A stretch of DNA of 64,000 nt from Gavia stellata (lineage: Eukaryota > Chordata > Aves > Gaviiformes > Gaviidae), in assembly GCF_030936135.1 (NCBI RefSeq), contig NC_082603.1:14910880-14974879 (forward strand), read 5' to 3'. The position numbers and the translations under genes were made by a program. The number at the start of each line of letters is the position of its first letter. The stretch's first letter is position 1. Shown here in pieces: positions 1-14,900 of the stretch. Under the pieces are notes generated by a model that saw nothing but the letters and a program-made list of their open reading frames with translations, ran no database searches and was not told the origin of the DNA.

Positions 1-3000
1 AAAAAACTCTTTCTGGTAAATTAATTGGTTTAACATTCTTGGAAGGTGCCAAATTAATTATGTTTGTTTATTTCAATCCTCTGTGAATATTTGCTGCGAT
101 ATTCCATTGCAAATGACATGACAAATTCCCAACCCTGCCTCAGTATTTCCAGAGATACCCTAACCTAGTTGCAGTAATTCAGCTACAATGTGTCTTCCAG
201 GCTACCTGCTGAAGAAGGCAGGCTGGAGAACAGAGGGAAAGCTGAGGTTGAAAGACCATTTTCCTGCTTGCCCCAGTTTAGGATGCAAACCCCAAGCCTC
301 CTACTGCATTTGCAGATAAAGAGACAGCTTGTGGAAAGCCACACATCTTTCTTTTCATCTCCCGTTGAAACTCTTAATTTTGCTGGCTGTGGTAAAAGCT
401 TATATGCAAGTGACTCCAGTCTGTCTGCCCAAGCACCTCTTTCCTTTACAGCTGTGATATTGGTTGCAGCTTCCACAATTGCTCCCCACCTGCAAGACAC
501 CTTTCTGGGAGCAGCAGCCTTCCTTCCAGGGCCTGCTGCATGGGGGAAGGACAGAGGTTCCCCCTTGCTTCTCACTTGTGCATCACTCTTTTTTGCTTCT
601 CTTCTTTCTCTATTTTCTCTTTGAGTGTAAGCTTTGAGCAGTAATGCAGCTCTAAATGACAGTATTTCTATTATGAGCAAGAATGTCTAAAAGCAACTTG
701 CTCCAGCACAGGTGAGGTCTAAAGAAAAAAAGATAAGAACATTCATAACCAGTGGAACAAGCCAGAGAAAAGAGCTGAGCCTCCATGCATCTGCTCTGCT
801 GTCATCTGCAGCATTTGGATGAAGCGGGTGTTAGTTTGACCTTGTATGTTCCTTTTCCCTTTCTTTCTATTCTCGTCTAGTCTTGTGAAATAATAAATCA
901 TAAAGATGAAATCATAAAAAAAAATAAAGAAGGGACCACTATCTAACAGAGATGAGGTTTTACTGGGAAAGAATAGTTATGAGAAGGAGATTTTTGGAGC
1001 AACACAGGCCCCACAAAATATCAGGAATGCAGGAAGATTATTCCATATTCCTAAACATTCAACTCCATCCATGACTTTGATATTATTTTTATATAAATAA
1101 ATTCTTGAAGTAATAACGGGATGTGGGGGGATTTCCATTTCCTCTCTTTTGCAAGGGTATTTCCACAGCTTTAAAAACCTCAATAAGCAGCTGTCTGCTC
1201 TTAGTACATATGTACAAAATGTGTTCAGAGCTATTAAGATGTGATTGTTATAGTAAAAGTTTGTTATTTTTTTTTACACAAAGGCTATGAGCCTCTGAGT
1301 TCATTGGGTAATGCTCTACCAACTAAGTGGAGTATCTTCTAACATTTTTACACCTTCATTTACACTTATTTAATGATAGTAAGGGCTCCTTTAGCAAACT
1401 CCTAAGCATATATGAGACTTCAGTTACATAGTTAAATGGAGCTAATGCCTTCACTGATGTTTTATATATATATCAGTATTTTTGAGAACTAATAACCAAA
1501 AATACTTACCCGCGGAGTATAACATCTAAATATTTTTTTTTCAGTTTTGAGAGTCTGCAATGTGCTGAGAGCCTACACTGAACTTAGTGTGAAGAGTACT
1601 AAGAGAATTTTTTTAAATCCTCTTTTGTTTTGTTTCACAAATAAGAGGAATTTTTATCCATTTTTCCTTCTTTTTCTTTCTTTTTTATTATTCTGTAGAA
1701 GGTTTCAGTTTCAGTATCTCAGAAATTTTTTCAGGTTTCTATGTAGGTGGGGCATTTCCAACAAGATAACTGAAAGAAAGAATAGTAGGAAATCTTAATC
1801 AATTTAATTCTACTATTTTTGTACAAATGAACTAGTTGGAATGACAGAGCAGGAACTAGGTGGGAGAAGAACAATAGCATGTTTACACAATACTAGCTAG
1901 TAATATGGGGCTAGATTTGGGAAGGATTTGGAAGCAAGGAGTTTGAGAATTCAGCTAGTATTGGAAGTTATAAGAAATGTAAACAGGTTAAATCCCTGCA
2001 AATATTATGCTACAAAATATCTTTCAGTTCTGCTAGTTTTAGCTATCAGAGCAATTGCAGGCTACATTCAACAGCGGCTTGAACCACTAACGGCTTCTGA
2101 AAAAGTAGTCAGCTGAGTGATCTTGCTACTCTTTTCAGGTACAAGTGAGGAAATGTTTACAAAGGAGTAAGAGACATGGTCAGCATACTGCATAAGAGAT
2201 TAGCTGTAATGCAAAATGTTAGAAACTGACTTTTGGTAAGGCATATTGGAAAAGAAATGAGAACATTTAGCCTGTGATCTTGAGAGGACTGGAAAAAGAC
2301 AGAACAACAGTTACGGTGATAGAAAATGTGAGAACTGTCAGTGTAGAAGAGAAACTTTAAAGAACAGAACACCAGGTTTTTGAAGTTACCCTCTGCAGAG
2401 TTGAGAAAATAAATATTCAAAGGGAAACTGGATGTGCTGAAACTAGTTTATAAAGTTGCAGATGATTTCATAATTAAGAAGAAAGACAGTCAAACTGAAA
2501 CCCTGAAAATAAGATGATAAATTAATTACCAGCAAGAAGAGTTTCAAAATAACTCTTAACTTACTGATAACTGAAAGGAAATTGAAAGAGGAGAACCCAG
2601 GTAACTTAAAGAAACATTTCTTCAAGACAGGTTCAAAAGTTTCATATACCTGATGTGAATTTAAATGCTAGTACTTGCAACTTTTCTATCACAGGAGAAT
2701 AGCCAAGGTTTGGTATTGTACAGGTGCGTAAGGCTAAAATGACAGAGCAAGTTAGCATTGTCAGCAGATTGTCTTCATCATTCTGGGTTATTACTGTTTG
2801 CTTGGACAAAAGTGCCAAACAGTTACAGGGAACCAGAGGCTGCTAAGGCATGTAATAATCAAGAAGGAAGTATAGGGTTGTGATAGTGAAAAAGGAAGTA
2901 TTTTAAGTTCCTTTGGGTCTGAGAACAATTTTGTATACATGGAGAACTATATGCTTGTGAGAAGTAGATCTTCCGGGTACTTTTCGAACAGTAGTGTTGT

Positions 3001-6000
3001 AAAGTGTTTCAGTGCTTTGCGCAGTGAGGCTTCCCCAATCTTGAACTCACCCAAATAACTTGGGGCATTTACCAATGCAGTACTGCAAAATTTCTTGGCG
3101 GAGAGGCAGCTTTCTTTCCAAGGGTGAATTTCTCTTTGTAGCGATCTTTTCATAAGATACTGGTTCTTCACATGTTCGTGCTCGTTAGGTATTTATGCGA
3201 TGACTTCCCATTCCCCACTGCATGAGGCCATCAGCATACTTGGAAGGAGTTTCCACGACTTCTGACTATCCAAAAGGAAAAGAAGAAAGAATAAATTACT
3301 GTGAGAATGTGACCTGCAGCTGTCTGTATGTCTGAATAAGAAAAACTATGTACTTATTCACACAATGACAAAGAAGTCACTGGGGATCAGTCATTGGTAT
3401 TTGTATCAGGAAGGAGCTCTATTAATGTACATCAATCTGTCAACAAGTTGTTAGTAAATGTATTACTGTGGGCTGTTTTATTTTTTCTGGATGTAGTTAG
3501 AGCATTTAAGAAAAAAGGAAATTTAGAAAAGATTATGATGAGCTTCTGCACACTATTGACAAAGTATGCTATTCTGCAGAAAATTCTAGAAAGAGCAGCA
3601 TATTGTGTATGTTGTAAACACATTAAAAAGTAGACTATTATTTTTGCCATTGTGTAATGTAGGCTATTGTGCATGGGACATCTAGCTGGGAATGATTTGT
3701 ACCATTGCTAATTGAAGCATAAGAGTTTAACATGAACAAAGGTTTCCCTTGCAGCGTAGGACCATCTGCACTTGAAAATGGAGATTATAATAGTAATGTT
3801 CTGAAGCTTTTGAGACCTCCAGAGCATATACTTTTGTATGTTTGTTCTAAATAAATCTTTTTAAGTCTACAAGTAATATAAAGTTATCTGATACTAAACA
3901 AGCTCAATTCCACTCATTTTTTCCATTGTAGCTCTCTACTACAACTGTTACATCACAAAAATTCCCCCAATGTTAGGAGTCACTGATGAATCTAAATGCT
4001 GTGTGAGGCCTTTGTCTCCATAGTCCGAACGTTGTTCTTTGGTTGATGAGCTCTCTGGATAGATTCTTCATGCTCAACTTTAAGACTTTCTTGTAGGAGC
4101 CCAGAGGAGCCTGTGCCATGGAGGGGCTCGCAGCAGACAGCGCTGGCTGCTTGGGATCAGGTGCCTGGGTTCTCCACAAGTGCTGGACTGTCTTCTGTGA
4201 GTTGCTCCTCATCCAAGCTTCACTAATCTGATTTATCATTGTGTTTTATAAGACGGACTGTCACAGAGCAAGTTCTTTATCAGGCCCATTTCTAAAAAGG
4301 AAGTGTTTTCCTGGTGTAACTGAAGGACTCTGCCTGTGTCCTGCTCCAGGGACTAAAATCTCAATCTCTGCTCGGGGGTGTTTTATCCCTCCAGTTCTCT
4401 GGAATTTAGGTACACTTAGTACAGAAAAAACCGTGAACTTCTGGCAAGAGAAACTGCTGTGACGATCTGGGTCTTGCTTGGTGTTCTTTCTTTGCAGAAG
4501 TGGATATGTTTGTAGGAAATGGGACAAATGGGTGTCACTTCCCATATAAAAACTGTCTAGAAGCTGGATATAGCCTGAAGCTGTTTTTTCAGTTGCTCAG
4601 TTACGATGCCTTCTCATTTTTGTCTGTAATCTCAAAGCATTTCCTCATAATCATAAGGATATTATGGCAATTCCCATTAGTAACAGGATTTTAAAACTTT
4701 CCCTTCCTTTGCAGCTTATTCAGAGGAGAGTAGATTTACTGAATTGAACACATGTGTTTTTATTGTACCTACGCCCACACAGTTGATGTAGATTGCCAAA
4801 ACATGGAAGATAACTACCACTGATTAATTTATTGGTTTTTTGCACCCATTTCTCTGGAGCATCTCAACTCCATTACCTTTGAATGCCTAATTTGAGTACC
4901 TGATGAGTTTTCAGAGTAATAAGCATTCCTTACTACTTTAATGAGGCAAAAGATAGTTCTCACTAACTTTAATTGTGGCTAAATGAGGCAAAGTTCAGTT
5001 ACAAAAAGTCTCCCTTGTCCTCCAATTCTTCATTCGTTCCTACAGTCAATCTATCTTCTACAGTAAAGGAACTGAAGGTTTCCTGGCAAAAAAGTATGTA
5101 AGCATGTAAGTAAACTTTAATTTTCTTCTTTTGCATTTTATAGCATGTGAATTTGCACCCTTAATGGCATTTTTAAACATAATCTCTTATTGCAGAAATT
5201 CCATCATACTATGTCATACTGACAGAGACCATGTCATGGGAATACCTTAAATTTACAGCTCCACCAGATCACCTGTGCTGTTGAGCTATGATGTATGTGT
5301 ATTTAAGAATATCCTGAGTACATGCGAGCAAGAACTGAAACATGTTTATTTGCTCTGAAGGGATGGTATGTATATAGTCTGGTCATACACAATAGTTATG
5401 AGGGGATAATACCTCCTTTTGGAAATAGCTGAACTTTTTGGTCAAAAAATTAAAAAATATTGTTAAAATTTGCAGAGTTGTAAGTGTTTTAAGGAACATA
5501 TTAAAATAAGTAATGTGAGCAGTTATATATTTTTAGGTGCAGGGTGCTAAAAATTATATCGTAAGAGCAGCATATATACTGGGAAATCCACTGGAGGCTT
5601 TGCTATGACCAGTCTGTTTTATATGGAAGTTGCTAAAATACTGGTGATGTGTTTTAAACTCTAATATGGTTGAATAAGCAAGAATCTGAAAATGTGTTTT
5701 CTACTGTATTTGTAAAATATATGTGTACACAGGCATTCGTATGCATAGGGAATGACCGTGCCTCAAGGCTTAACAGATCAAAAAATTTTATAAAAGATCA
5801 AAAGTGATGTTGAGAATTTTGAGACTTTACCTAGGAAATTACTCTGTAGTGTTTTTTAAGGATGTTGGTAGTACAGAAAATTTACACAATCCATGTACTC
5901 ATGTACTGTAAGGACAATGAGTGGGGACTGGTGAGGCTTTGTATGTCCGGATCAAATTTAAATTTTACTTTTTCTTTTTTTTTTTTTTTTTTGAGGGGGG

Positions 6001-8680
6001 GGGTGTCATTAAAGTCTGAGAATCAGATTGGTGCAGTAAAGCAGTACAGGTCTAATCAGATTTCATCCTGTTGCAGCCTGTACTTTGAAAACCATTGCTT
6101 GAGATATCAGCAAAAAAAAATACATGGATCGAATTGAGAGATTCTAGAGCAATTTTCTTAAGCAGTATTCATACTTTACGAGAACAAATTTCTGAGATTG
6201 TTAAAAAGTATCTTAAGAGCTTAGACACAACTTGGGAAGGGCAGTACTTCCTAAATACTTCGGAAAATTGTCTACTCTCCAGGTTTCTTAAAAGCATGAT
6301 TCATTCTCCTTTTTATCAAAGAGAGAAAATGGACTAAAACAGGAGATATACTTTGGAAAGGACCCTGAGACAAATTTTGTTTTATCAAATGATGTCAATA
6401 CAGAATTTGACTAGGTAATTTTTTTTGTTTCTACATATAGCTGTTGATGTGGGAGTTTCTAAGAAAGTGTTTTGATCAATAGTCATCTTCACTAGAACAA
6501 GTTTGGAAGTACAAAGCACTTCCATTTTATTAACAGTATTTGATCCATGACTAATTGCTTTTATCCTGTGAAGCTGTGTTTCCGTAAATGTATCTTTATG
6601 GTTTTAATGAGCGTTTTTAAAGTCTAAAGCTAACCCTATAGCTGAATGAACAAACTCATCAAGAACTAGGAAGGGAGTTCAGTTCAATGGTTCAATTTTC
6701 TTTTTTGTGTGTTTTTAAAGCTTTTAATTATTGCTATAGCACCGCAGAAGTATGAGGTACCCCACAGTGAAAGTGAGAAGGCAGGTCCATAATTTGGGTA
6801 AATTCACATCAGGTCTGATCTGGCATGTACACAGTGGTGGGTTTTCACAGAATTCACAGCTGTATGAAAGCTTAATTTCAGTGATTGAGAAGACTTACAA
6901 ACAGGGCATAGGGGCTGTAATAAGATAAACTGCATTAAGGTGAATCTTTTAGCATTTAGCATCTGTAGCTGAGGTTTTGTGAAATGGGAAACTGTTTTAG
7001 GGTGGGGACTCCTAAAGCATCTACTGTTCTTTAACATAATTGTGTGAAATGCCTATGTTTCTGTAACCACTACGTGGGCATTTGGGGTTCTTTATTTTTC
7101 TTCTCTTTGCTTCCTCAATATTTTTAAGCTTCTGCTGATGTTATCAACTGCCTCTTACCATCTTTCAAATAGATGCCAAAATGAAACAAAAGCTTGGAAA
7201 TTACCTTTAGCAAAACATTTGGAAAAAAAAATCTGGCCATAGCAGAGGGAGGAATTTTGTCATGTTCCCATCACAGAGTTGATTCTCAGTACAGCCAGTA
7301 CAAAGCAAGACTGACTTAAGAAATAAATTAAAAAATGATTGATCCTAAAAGCTGTACTGAAAACCAAGATTAAAATTATTCTGCATCTGGGAACTGGCTG
7401 TATGTTAGCTTGATGTGTATCTGTACCCAGTGCAAAGTGATGCAAAACCAGCCTTATTGCAAAAGTAGCATCACAGCAGGTTGACTTGCCCCTGCATGTA
7501 ACAGTCTTCTCTCCTAACTAAAAAATTTTTAGAAACTGCACCATTCCACATGCCATGGCATAGCATGACATGTGCTGGAAGCTATATGGTCTTGCCACAT
7601 ATGTAAATGTTACCATCTGTTTTGTTAAAATGTGTCCTACCTGTTACCATGTACTATGTATTTTACCAAACCCATTTTTTCTGCTTTTACATCATATGGA
7701 AAAGCTCATCTGGAGTTGTCTAGAGCTCATCCAGGGGCATGGTACAAGCCATAGTGCACACACTTGCAGCTGCCCCAAATATTGCCCTCTAACAGAGGAA
7801 GAAGTCATTCTTAGCTACTGTTGCTCCAGCTGTGTTAGTACCGGAAGATTTTGATTCAGTTAGGGACACACAGCAGGGTTGATTTATAGTAACATAGTTT
7901 GTGAGTTAAGAGGACAGAGTGTAGCAGCCCAGTGCTACATAACAGTAGTTAGTTTCCAACTGTCCTAAGAATATTTATCCTTTAAAAATACATTGTAAAT
8001 TGTATTTAGTTGGGTTTTATTGCTTCAAATGAAAGGCCCTACCTCCTTTTGCTCCCCAAAAGGTTGCATATAAAACAATTTAGAGGGAAACTTCCAGTGA
8101 CCTATTGCATTGTTTTAACATTACTTTTCCTAGCAAAGACTGCTTGTCTTGGCAGTCATTCATAATTTTGAAGTCCTTCCAAAGGAAGACAAGGCTCCAT
8201 CCTCTTTGAATTGGTCTAAAAGAATCAAAATTCAATGGCTAGTGCTAGTTCTTGCCAATAACTTTCTGAAGCTATTGCAAATAAAGAACTTGCAATGCCT
8301 GATTAGTGGGAAGATTTACAGGGCCTGCATGAAGAAAATTTCATGAATGTTTATATGGCCAAGTAACTCCCGTCACATATTTCTCTGTAGAGAAGCAAGC
8401 AAAAAAATATTAGTGTCTCTAATTGCCTTAATTTTTTTCAAAATGAGTACTATATATATATTTATTATTAATAATAGTAATATTAATAACTCTGCTTTAC
8501 TACAGAACAATGGTGGATGGACATTTATAAAAATATGACTAGAATGTCAGCTCAAAATCTATAATAATATGATAAGGAATAGAATGTATTACACAGGGAA
8601 AAAAGTCAGTCAGGATATTAAAAGCAATAGTGTAGGTGCATCGGAGAGATGACTTCTGTGTTCTCCTGGCGAACGCACAT
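1..8680. other. gene-poor intergenic region, left part
   Basis: No coding exon with matching splice sites and a recognisable protein was found. Short open frames are scattered on both strands and none resembles a known family. The stretch is AT-rich single-copy-looking DNA with small low-complexity tracts, for example a T run followed by a G run at 5,975-6,003 and an AT/TTA tract near 8,450-8,495. It lies upstream of VCAM1; distal regulatory elements are possible but none is identifiable from sequence alone. Confidence 0.6.
5975..6003. repeat. T-run / G-run low-complexity tract
   Basis: About 18 consecutive T, then GA, then nine G. This is a plain homopolymer pair, prone to length error in sequencing, with no coding value. 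Confidence 0.85.
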
Positions 8681-8940
8681 CACAGAATCACAACGATTGG
8701 AAAAGACCTGTAAGATCATCAAGTCCAACCATCAACTAACACCACTATGCCCATTAAACCATGTCCCACAATGCCACATCCACACGTTCCTTGAATACCT
8801 CCAGGGAGGGTGACTCCACCACTTCCCTGGGCAGCCTGTTCCAGTGTTTCACCACTCTCTCAGTAAATAAATTTTTCCTAATAGCCAGTCTAAACCTCCC
8901 CTGGCACAACTTGAGGCCATTTCCTGTTGTCCTGAACTGT
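8681..8940 (-). mobile_element. CR1 LINE, 3' end fragment (antisense)
   Basis: Read on the minus strand, this matches the conserved 3' end of avian CR1: the segment meaning 'gaggccatttcctgttgtcct' in antisense, the 'cagcctgttccag' block, and the terminal AGAATCA-type repeat at the 8,681 side. Only the last roughly 250 bases are present, the usual 5'-truncated form. The reverse transcriptase region is missing, so the copy cannot move. It is diverged from the copies at 31 and 35 kb. Confidence 0.9.
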
Positions 8941-8950
8941 CCTGACAGTT

Positions 8951-11900
8951 ATGTCAAAATCAAAACAAGATATGGGTGAATTATTATTTTATAAGTGAAA
9001 ATGTTTTTCAACAATTTTAAGAAAGAACTAAAATTGAGATTGAGTTACCTATTTGCTTGTGTATGGACTTCACATGCCCTGTAGAGAATACAGTAATTCT
9101 GAAGATTGACATAATATAACATGTAGATACATTGGTTTAACATTTGAGCTGTCTAGAAGGATTCCAGTAGAACTTGGAATGTTGTATTATTTTCTCTTCT
9201 TTTAATACTGCAGTTAGGTCTCCAACTTCCCTGTGTAGTTCATTCACAGTATTTTCCATCCCAGCTTGAATAGCAGCACACATTTCCTCTGAGCTTGTTA
9301 GACAAAGTCAAATAGCAGTTTCCATCAGAAACGGTAGTCCATGGCCTCCATTTGTACACATACAAACAACTTAGCGATAATGGCATTCACCAGCAAAGTG
9401 AGAAAGATATTTATAAATGAACATAAATGTCAATAAATCTGAGATAATTTCAACCATAAATTCCTTGTCTTATGGAGAATGGGACTCATAAGTTGATTGT
9501 CGAAATGAGTTGAGTTTCTCTTTTTGGTATGGAGTTTCTTAATACTGAAAAAATAAATGCAGATATAGCACTCCTTGTGGCACTAGGAAACAAATTATTT
9601 GTACTTTATATAGCTTTACTAAAAAATAGCTTATAGGAGACATTTTCAGTAGTAATCTGCAGTATAGATATAAATCACTAAGTAAAAACTTATTCTAAAA
9701 GAAATGATAATATATGGAGAAACAGATGTGTATTTTCCCTTTTGCATATAATTAGTATATATGTCACGCAGACATTAATAACTTATCATATTGATATGTC
9801 TGCATATGTTTCACGTAACACAAACTTTTTTATAATATTGGTACAGGCCATAAAGTTTTGTGTTGTATGGAGTTTTAAACTGCAACTGGGAAAGAATATC
9901 CTTTCAAAGGGATGTAATGGGATGGGGTTAAACTGCAGATCTTTAGGTGTTTATATCTGCAGGATATGTGTAGGTGTCCATATGTCAACTTGCACAGTTA
10001 CTGAGATTCCATAAAACTGGTCTAAGTCCTACAGCTAGGTGGAATGTATTAAAAAAAAAAAAAAAAGTTTTTGCATGGCAATGGTCTTAACTTCTAGATC
10101 ATCATAAACCTTAAGTTCCTTTTTTTTTTTTTACATTTTTTTCTTCTGTCTTTCTATGACTTATTTTGGTTAAAGGTCAAGTATAAATCTCACAGTCTAA
10201 ATATAGGCAATTCCAATGATATCAATATCCCAGCATAGATGAAATTAGGAAGATTACTTTTCTTATCTGAAGAACAGCAAGCACTGTGCTTTCATAGGTG
10301 AGAATTCCTCTCATTTCCAGTCAAACGTTTCGCATTTCCTTGAATTAAGCAGGTTTTGATTTCCGGTAATGATACTGTCTGATTATATGAAACTTTTCAG
10401 TTGGGAAACTTTCAGGAAGTTTCTTGCTGTTTTCAGAGATAAAATGCTGGAATCTTATACAAATTTTTATGCTCCAGTATTTACCACTCTTTGTATGTAT
10501 TGTTCATTCTGCATGGGTTTTGACTTTTTTTAAAAATCATGTGGGTTTTTGCTGTTGAAGGGATAACATTTGCTGTAAAGTAACCCAAGCTAAAGAAGGA
10601 AGTCATACCTCAAGTCAGGGGACATAATATTCTGTGCAAATAAGGAAATTATTTAAAGCACTGCATGGTGAACTTAGCCTGTTATGTGCAGTCTTCATCT
10701 TCCGCTGAAGCACCCGCTGTTGGCAATAGCTGTAAGTTAGACAGTGGACCAACAGTAAATGCTGCTGATGTGGCAAATGATCTGTTCCTCAGGCAGATTT
10801 TGCCAGAGTACACTATAGTCTTGCACTTCTGGCCTGACAATGATGGGTCTCTTTGTCCAGGTAGCCAACTTTGTCAGGACAATAAATCGATGTTCTTTCT
10901 CCTCTGTCCCGGAGGAAGTGTGGAGGAGGGAAGATGGTCTTCCTTCCAAAGGATATTTGCCTTTGCCATAGTGATAGAAAAAGCTGATGAATAAATCAAC
11001 CAGAAAAACAAAACTGAAGGGTCAGAAAACTTATGGTAAAGGAAAAAACAATGAGAATATTGTATGTCAGGACTGTGGTTGCCATTTCATAAACAAACTT
11101 CTTCCTATTTTTGTATATTTTACTTGGATATCCTGTTTCTTTCTTTATCCCCTGTGCAACACTGGGATTTTGAAAAGGACTGAAGCCATAGAAAGGTTTC
11201 ATCTGTGGTGTATTTGGAGAAGGTGGAGATTTTTCTGCTAAAATTGAGAAACATTTAAAGAGTGATAACAGATGCTACTAAAATGTTAAATGTCAATTTT
11301 CTCCCAAGAGGAGAATGGAAAGAAACACATCAGAAAATAAAGTGATTTTGACTATATGCGTTAGAGAGTTACTATTTTGTATGTTTCCTTTGAAACCTCC
11401 TTGTATTTTGAAATCAGTTTTGACAGGTATTTTCAAGTTGTGTTGCAAAGCTAAATTTCACTCTTTAGATAAAGATGTTTATTCTTTGTGATAAAGTTTG
11501 CAAACTTCTGTAGTATAGCAAAGACAGCCTTCTGAACTACAGCCATGCTTTGTGCTTGAGCCCTGGGCTGAGTGGCCTGTCATAGCATGAGGTTGCATAT
11601 AAAGTATTTAAGAATCTTGTTCCTCATGACTTCAGTTATACAGATCCTTGGCAGCAAAGTAGCTCTTTAGTCTTTCAGCCATTCCAGTTTTTAGTGGTAG
11701 TAAATGTGATGCTTTTGATGTTAAGAAATCAACTACTAAGTCATTACATAGCTGGAGGGGACAATGCAAAGTCTAATAGTATCTCTAGAAGATTCTCTGT
11801 CTGAGTCCTTTGGGTTTCAGACTAGGCCAGAATGAAAACCTAAGTAAGAAGGTGCGATGATTATCTTGGGGAAAACTTACCTTTAGAGATGGGTGCCAAC

Positions 11901-14900
11901 AGGCAGCTTTGTAACAGCATGTAGTGCAAAGTCAGCGGATGGAGAAGCTGCTACACGGTAGAGGCAGCCAAAATGTGGTAACAGGACTTAAGATGGCCTA
12001 GGAGTAATGCACTAGAAGCAGTTGGCACACAGCAACAGCTATTTTGGTATGCAAAAGTTTGGCAGAGTCTCTGTGCAAAATTGGGATGCCCAGAAGAGAT
12101 AATTTGATAAAGTTCAGTGGTATTCTAGATTCAGGAATGACTGATTATTTTGCAGTTGCATGGAGAAAAAGAGATTTTGCAGTGGTAGTGCAGAGGAGAG
12201 CTCTATAAAGCAGCAGAGTTGGTTTTAGAGTGGCAGAACAGAGCCGGCGATTCCAGAGTTCTAAATGAACTAGTGTTAATTAGTACTATTAATTTATATT
12301 TCTCTATACTGCTTAGGATAAGATTTTTCAAAGGCTACAAGCTTTAGGAATACATGTCAGTAGACTTGTATTTCCAAATCTCTTAGACACTTGTCAAATT
12401 TGTTTCCATTTCCTCATAGGATTTTTCTTGTATTGAATTGTGCTCTCAAAAACACAGACTACATGCATAGAAACCATCTCTCTTTGAGTCCCTGTGTAAG
12501 CAACTGTATCACTTGTGCTTCCCCAATTCTCAAGCTTTTATCTTTTCATCTGCTTTTGGCCAGTGTCAGAGTTGGGATTCTGGCTCAATAAAATCCACAC
12601 TGCTGGTGTTTATATATTCTGATAAAAATCTAAGTTTGATAAACCAAAACCTCAGTGGTGTGTAGAAGTCCGGATAATGCCATATCTCTCTTCTTATAAA
12701 AACTACACTGATGAGCACATTCAAACAGAATTTGAATTCAGAAATATTGTAAATGGGGGAGGAGGAGTGAGATCTGGGGTACTAGCTATCCTCTGGCCTA
12801 CTTCCCATGATTCTTAGAAAGATTCAGAGGAATATTGAATTAACTGGGAAAACCCTCTTTCTCTTACAAAATTAGACCTTTATGTCAAAAGTTTTGGTGT
12901 GGAGTTGCATTTCTTTTAATATATTATGGAGAAGATCACAAGCAAATAGTTCTAAATGTAAAGAAGAAACAGCAGCAGCAGAATTTGTGGATGAAAAAGG
13001 TTCCTTTTGGTGTAAGAAGATTAAAAAGTGTAACCCCCAACCCAAAACATGGCATGTGTTTTATAATACATGAAAATAAGAATGAGAGAATAAGAATATT
13101 CTCTATAATATTTTATCTGAACTGTACGTGGTAGCACTGTTTGTCCTTTCATTTGAAGTACTTGAGAAGATAAAACATTTTCCCTAAAATGTGTGAGGTA
13201 CTGAAGACTTCAGACTATTTAACAATGTTTCTGGAAGAGCTTTTTCCTTAATATCCATTTCCTGTTTTCAATTTTTTCTCTCTTTTTTGTTCTTTTATCT
13301 ATTTGCATTATTTATTGCATTTTGTGGACCAACCATAAGTGATTCCTGAGCAGAAAGCTGGGGTTTGTCAGGAAAGATTTTTAAGTTTTAGTGTAAGAAG
13401 AACTTAAGGTGTTTCTAAGAATTTGTTCTACTACTCCTTTCAAATAGCCTCTCACTATGTGGGTCCTGGAAATTTTACGAAGTTCATGGTAGTATCTGGC
13501 ATTCATGCATATGTTGAGTAGTGAATTTCTCAGTTGAGCAGTAAATTTCTTGGAGAAAAGTCTGTGAAATTTATCTCTGTGGAAAGCGCTATTACGTTGG
13601 CAGGAATGGTAGATTTCATTCCTCTTTTAACAGCAAGATTTTAAAGCTGCCTTGGGCTCCTGGGCACTTACTCCATATTCATTTGGGAAGCACAAAGCTG
13701 CTGTCACTGTTGCTGAACACTTCTGTGTGTTATAAACCCAGATGTGACAATGCAGACTATACTCGCTTTCACTCCAGGCTCTTGACATTCCATGTACTTG
13801 AGAGACCTCTCTGAATAATGTAGACATTTCTCTTTTGAGAGACAGCAAGCAATTAAAGCCAAGATAAAACTGGAAGTTCTTTATCACGTATCAGGTTAGG
13901 CTTCCATAGCGTTTCACCTTCAATGACCTTAAAAAGTAGCTATGAAATTGTTACAACTGCTATAACTTGGTTGTTATGAGATTACCAAGAAATTACAGAT
14001 GACTTCTTGCTTGTTTTTATGTCCTATTTCTTCTAATTAGATCCTGCCAGGATTTCCAGTTATTCACAATGGTTTGCTTTATAGCTATGTGCCAGAAGAG
14101 TGCTGTTCCCAGTCAAGTCTGGTAGATAATTGTGTCTGTCAGTTGAAACACTGAACTTGGTTGCCTGAGTTTCGGTCATCTAAAAAAGGATCAGAAGGAT
14201 AAAGTGAATCTTAAATGGTATATTGTACAGTACAAATCCTGACAAAAATAGATGAATACCATAGTATGAAATGCATACATTAAAACCTTAAATTTTATAA
14301 AGAGTAAGAAATTAAAAGATCAAGGTAAGATTACAGATAATTCACAAAAATGAAACTAAATTCACAAAGATGCAAATTTGCCAATGCAAAATTGTCAACT
14401 CATCTCATTTACTCATCTTTATAATACTCTTCAGCTTTAGTCTAAATTAATGGTCTTTTTCAATTGTACTGTCCAATCCTTTTGACAACTTAGAAAGTAG
14501 TGTTGTTACTTGTATTAAAATAGTAATATGATCTAGTAGGCACTAGTAAATAGTGCAGATTAATTTGGTCATTTCTTTGCCATCGGGTTGTTATGGATTT
14601 TTAAACACGCTGCTTACTTTTCAACCTTGTGATTAAATTTCTGTTCATTCTTGTAATCATTCTGTACTATAGATGCCACATGAAAATTTGTCCTCCTTTA
14701 CATTAAGTGTGAAAACCTTCTAGTAATATTTTTAAATGTTTTTATTAATTTTCCAATTAATAAATTGCATATAAAAATAAACACTCTAATAAATCCAGTT
14801 TGCAGGATAAAGGGAAACAATTTTTTCTTAAATTGTCTGAGATCCTAAATTGTTAATAGAATATATTTGCTATGTACAAACACATATTCTGAAGCCATAA

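Noticed and set aside
183-680. Open frames of 144 (+) and 165 (-) codons overlapping at the left edge
   Set aside because: Both strands are open over the same bases, neither product resembles a family, and no splice or promoter context supports a gene; likely chance.
3973-4239. 88-codon minus-strand frame in a slightly GC-richer patch
   Set aside because: No similarity recognised and no gene structure around it.
10051-10066. Poly-A tract as the tail of a processed pseudogene
   Set aside because: No recognisable transcript body or target-site duplication precedes it.
10665-10994. 109-codon + strand frame
   Set aside because: No recognisable domain, no supporting splice or promoter signals; ordinary chance frame.
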